From an uncultured bacterium (GTDB lineage Bacteria > Pseudomonadota > Gammaproteobacteria > Burkholderiales > Burkholderiaceae_C): 64,000 bases of DNA. Under the pieces are notes generated by a model. It saw only the letters and a list, made by a program, of their open reading frames with translations, had not been told where the DNA came from and made no database searches. Positions 62,299 to 64,000 of the stretch are shown here, piece after piece (the first letter of the stretch is position 1; each line of letters begins with the position of its first letter). The stretch is from the NCBI GenBank assembly GCA_903928495.1, contig CAIYQZ010000034.1:100603-164602 (forward strand), in the 5' to 3' direction. The translations under genes were made by a program, and so were the position numbers.

Positions 62299-62781
62299 TC
62301 AGAACAGCAAAGCGGCGGCAAACACCCCCACCATGATGAACGCCAGCACCACTTTGGCCAGCAGCCCCAGCATGATGCCCACCCAGGTGGCCAGCCCCAC
62401 CTTCACGGCGCAGGCTTGGTCTTTGCGAGCCATGTATTCACCCACTGCAGCCCCCACCAGCGGCATGAATAGCACCCCCACCAGCCCCATGAACAGGCCC
62501 ACCACCGTGCCCACCGCAGCGCCCAGCAAGGCCTGCTTGCTGGCCCCGGCCTTTTGGGCGCCCAGCAGCCCGGCCGCATAGTCCAGCCCCCAGGCCACCA
62601 CGCCCAGCACGCTGACCACCACAACGGTGGTGACGCTCACTCGGGCAAAGTCGTCAATCCACGCGCCCAGCACAATTCCCGCCCACACCAGCAAGGTGCC
62701 GGGCAGCACTGGCAGCACCGTGCCTGCCAGCCCCAACACAATCAGGGTAACGCACAACACCCACAACAGAGTCACTTCCAT
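62299..62781 (-). CDS. DUF456 family membrane protein
   Basis: 160 residues from the ATG at 62781 (MEVTLLWVLCVTLIVLGLAG), highly hydrophobic, four to five helices with glycine-rich turns (GTVVGLFMGLVGVLFMPLVG). Matches the DUF456 family; function unknown. The upstream longer frame to 62859 is rejected. Probably co-transcribed with the MscS-type gene downstream. Confidence 0.83.
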   Translation of the reverse strand: MEVTLLWVLCVTLIVLGLAGTVLPVLPGTLLVWAGIVLGAWIDDFARVSVTTVVVVSVLGVVAWGLDYAAGLLGAQKAGASKQALLGAAVGTVVGLFMGLVGVLFMPLVGAAVGEYMARKDQACAVKVGLATWVGIMLGLLAKVVLAFIMVGVFAAALLF

Positions 62782-63363
62782 GGCCAGCTTTCGGGTTCGG
62801 AACAGGTCACATCGACCTGTTGACGCAGGCTTAGGTGAAGCTGCGGGGCGGTTCTTCAAGTGCGCAGGGAGGGCAGGTGTGGCTGTGCGGAGCGCCTGTT
62901 GGGCGCGGCTGATGCTCGCTGTTCAGGGTGCGCCGGCGCATTGGGCCCCGGCACTTGGAGAGAGCTGAGATTTTTGTGACAAAAAGTGACCCTGGCGCTT
63001 GATTGGCATGCATTGTTAGCTACTAAATTAAGTTGATAGCTAGCATCCATTGCCAGATAAGCGGTAGGGGTGAATTTGTCTATCAATTGCCGTGCGGATG
63101 AGGCTGGGCTTGGTATGGCTGATATCGGCCGGAAGCAGCTTTCATTTGACCCTCCGACGACGCCATTCTGGAGCTGTTTCACTCGGACGGGTGCCTGAAG
63201 GCTAAACGCTATGGCCTGAAATTGAGTGCAATAAATTGCCGCTTTCCATAACCGGCCCCTTCTGCCAATTACCACCTGCAGGCATCATATTGTCGAACCA
63301 ACATGAAGTGGCGGGTGCTGACGCGTTCCCAATTTCAACAAAGCACACCCTGACAATGCCCAG
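62782..63363. other. gene-poor stretch before the accessory edge
   Basis: No supported gene in 580 bp. It holds the likely DUF456 promoter region (first ~200 bp), the dispersed repeat at 63014-63085, and then sequence of visibly lower GC than the chromosome core. Long antisense readings (for example 62856-63275, minus) have no recognisable features. Confidence 0.6.
63014..63085 (+). repeat. dispersed repeat, copy 7 (extended)
   Basis: Begins TTAGCTACTAAATT, contains TTGATAGCTAGC, the core ATAAGCGGTAGGGG and ends TCTATCAATTG. Somewhat longer than other copies because of an extra AGCTA arm. It separates the conserved chromosome from the AT-richer right end. Confidence 0.7.
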
Positions 63364-63633
63364 ATGGCATGTCGGTTCGCTTTTGAAGTTGATTTAGCAC
63401 AACGAGAAGCGCACTTATTTTTGCTGGAGGAAGCCACGCACCGTTTGGCTCAGGAAACTAGGTCAGACGGATTTAACATCGAGGCAACCGATGGGTACGC
63501 CGCTGGGTCAGTTAATCCTCAACTCCAGATTCATCGGATCCCACAAGCCAAAGTTGACGGTCCTGACCACGGGGCCGGAGTGAGCTGGACCATTCCTGAC
63601 AAGGCAGACTTTTGGTCACAGTGGGTTTTCTGA
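63364..63633 (+). CDS. hypothetical ORF in AT-richer right-end region
   Basis: 89 codons; no family recognised. Begins ACRFAFEVDLAQREAHLFLL and ends DKADFWSQWVF. Composition is plausible for a protein, with an amphipathic helix early on, but no ribosome site is evident, codon usage differs from the left 62 kb, and the frame opens at 63322. Could be a fragment of a transferred gene. Confidence 0.35.
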   Translation: MACRFAFEVDLAQREAHLFLLEEATHRLAQETRSDGFNIEATDGYAAGSVNPQLQIHRIPQAKVDGPDHGAGVSWTIPDKADFWSQWVF

Positions 63634-63699
63634 CAACCCGGTCTTCGTGACAGTTGCTTTCGAAACGCATACCAAAAACCGACGATTGAAAGAGTTCAA

Positions 63700-63921
63700 A
63701 TGAGCCGATACTGTGGCCCTAATTCTGGTGTTGACAAAATCCTAGCCGCCGCTGAGCAATGGAAGAATGTCGCTTTGTTGAATGATGGTTCGGTCTTCGC
63801 GGACCGCCAACTTTGGACATTGGATGGAATGGAATCTCTTGAAGCCCACTTCATCAAGAACCTAGGGATGGTGTTCAAAACACGGTTGACGCTGGGCACT
63901 GAGGCGAGAAATTCCACATGA
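63700..63921 (+). pseudogene. possible N-terminal fragment of a McrB-like AAA-ATPase gene
   Basis: 73 codons beginning MSRYCGPNSGVDKILAAAEQ and continuing KNVALLNDGSVFADRQLWTL then ESLEAHFIKNLG. This resembles, from memory, the N-terminus of AAA-family McrB-like ATPases of restriction/defence loci. The reading then turns to unrelated residues (VFKTRLTLGTEARNST) and stops, so only ~55 residues of the resemblance remain. Truncation at about 63870 is the simplest reading. A short stand-alone protein cannot be excluded. Confidence 0.35.
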
Positions 63922-63950
63922 TGAAGAATTCGGTGCGTTTCGGGTCTCAG

Positions 63951-63971
63951 ACAAGGGCATTTCGCCCTTGT
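63951..63971. repeat. short perfect inverted repeat near right edge
   Basis: ACAAGGGC-ATTTC-GCCCTTGT, an 8-bp perfect stem 30 bp after the truncated ORF. No T-run follows. Could be a recombination or element-end feature or a hairpin of an RNA; unassigned. Confidence 0.4.
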
Positions 63972-64000
63972 AGGGGGTCCCTTGGCAGACTGCAGACGCA

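Noticed and set aside
62856..63275. 139-codon minus-strand ORF in the gene-poor stretch
   Set aside because: Overlaps the dispersed repeat and has no domain or ribosome site; composition not protein-like.
1..64000. Search for tRNA, rRNA, CRISPR array, prophage or complete IS
   Set aside because: No cloverleaf-like T-loop patterns, no regularly spaced repeats, no transposase, integrase or phage gene recognised in the window.

Overview
The window reads as chromosomal DNA of a high-GC betaproteobacterium of the order Burkholderiales, most likely family Comamonadaceae. This is inferred from the gene order fimV-truA-trpFBA, leuCDB-asd and gltA-sdhE-sdhBADC-gntR//mdh-citE-like-acnB, from the protein sequences, and from a short dispersed repeat (core AAGCGGTAGRGCC or its complement) of a kind I associate with Comamonadaceae. 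No rRNA, tRNA, CRISPR array, complete IS or prophage was seen. Almost the whole window is compact housekeeping DNA; only the last ~1.2 kb looks like the edge of an accessory region.

Layout. 1-11 kb (minus strand): amino-acid biosynthesis (trpA partial, trpB, trpF, truA, fimV, asd, leuB, leuD, a 42-residue entericidin-like lipoprotein, leuC). 11-22 kb: TCA cycle block. gltA, sdhE and sdhBADC lie on the minus strand with a GntR/UTRA regulator. Divergent from it are mdh, a CitE-like lyase and acnB on the plus strand, ending in a strong bidirectional terminator. 22-29 kb: a small outer-membrane protein, a GST, a chemoreceptor with a c-type haem motif, arfB, trhP, an FAD monooxygenase and a Bug-type binding protein. 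29.8-35.7 kb: the kynurenine operon kynBUA facing a ferrous-iron operon feoA-feoB plus two Cys-rich small membrane proteins, with an FNR-like box midway between them. 35.7-42.6 kb: a methyltransferase, a Cys-cluster protein, argF, argD, a DUF3579 gene, rpsT, murJ and a SirB1-like gene. 42.6-52 kb: a GlxA / DJ-1 / cysteine-hydrolase operon, an EamA exporter, an SbtA-like permease with a DUF6671-like gene and a divergent LysR, a YqaA-like protein, a TerB/DUF697-like protein, a peroxiredoxin-like protein and an FG-GAP-like protein. 52-62.8 kb: a PhnD-like binding protein with a GGDEF/EAL enzyme, an unknown membrane protein with dgkA, yqhA, exoD-like, a coupled DUF3616 / lipid kinase / phosphoesterase trio, an MscS-like channel and a DUF456 protein. 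62.8-64 kb: gene-poor, visibly more AT-rich DNA with two short ORFs, one resembling the N-terminus of a McrB-like AAA ATPase.

How it works together. The first 22 kb supplies Trp, Leu and Asp-family amino acids and most of the oxidative TCA cycle; the GntR protein is well placed to control the divergent TCA blocks. Trp can be degraded by kynBUA. Observations beyond routine annotation: (i) at least seven copies of the dispersed repeat, one in frame inside murJ and two that supply or abut stop codons inside the leu and kyn operons; (ii) an intrinsic-terminator hairpin and a 24-codon ORF in the argD leader; (iii) two exact copies of TCTTATATAAGA 22 kb apart; (iv) a CxxCH chemoreceptor; (v) a large dyad in front of an unknown membrane protein. 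No complete new defence or mobile system is visible; the best candidate for one continues beyond the right edge.
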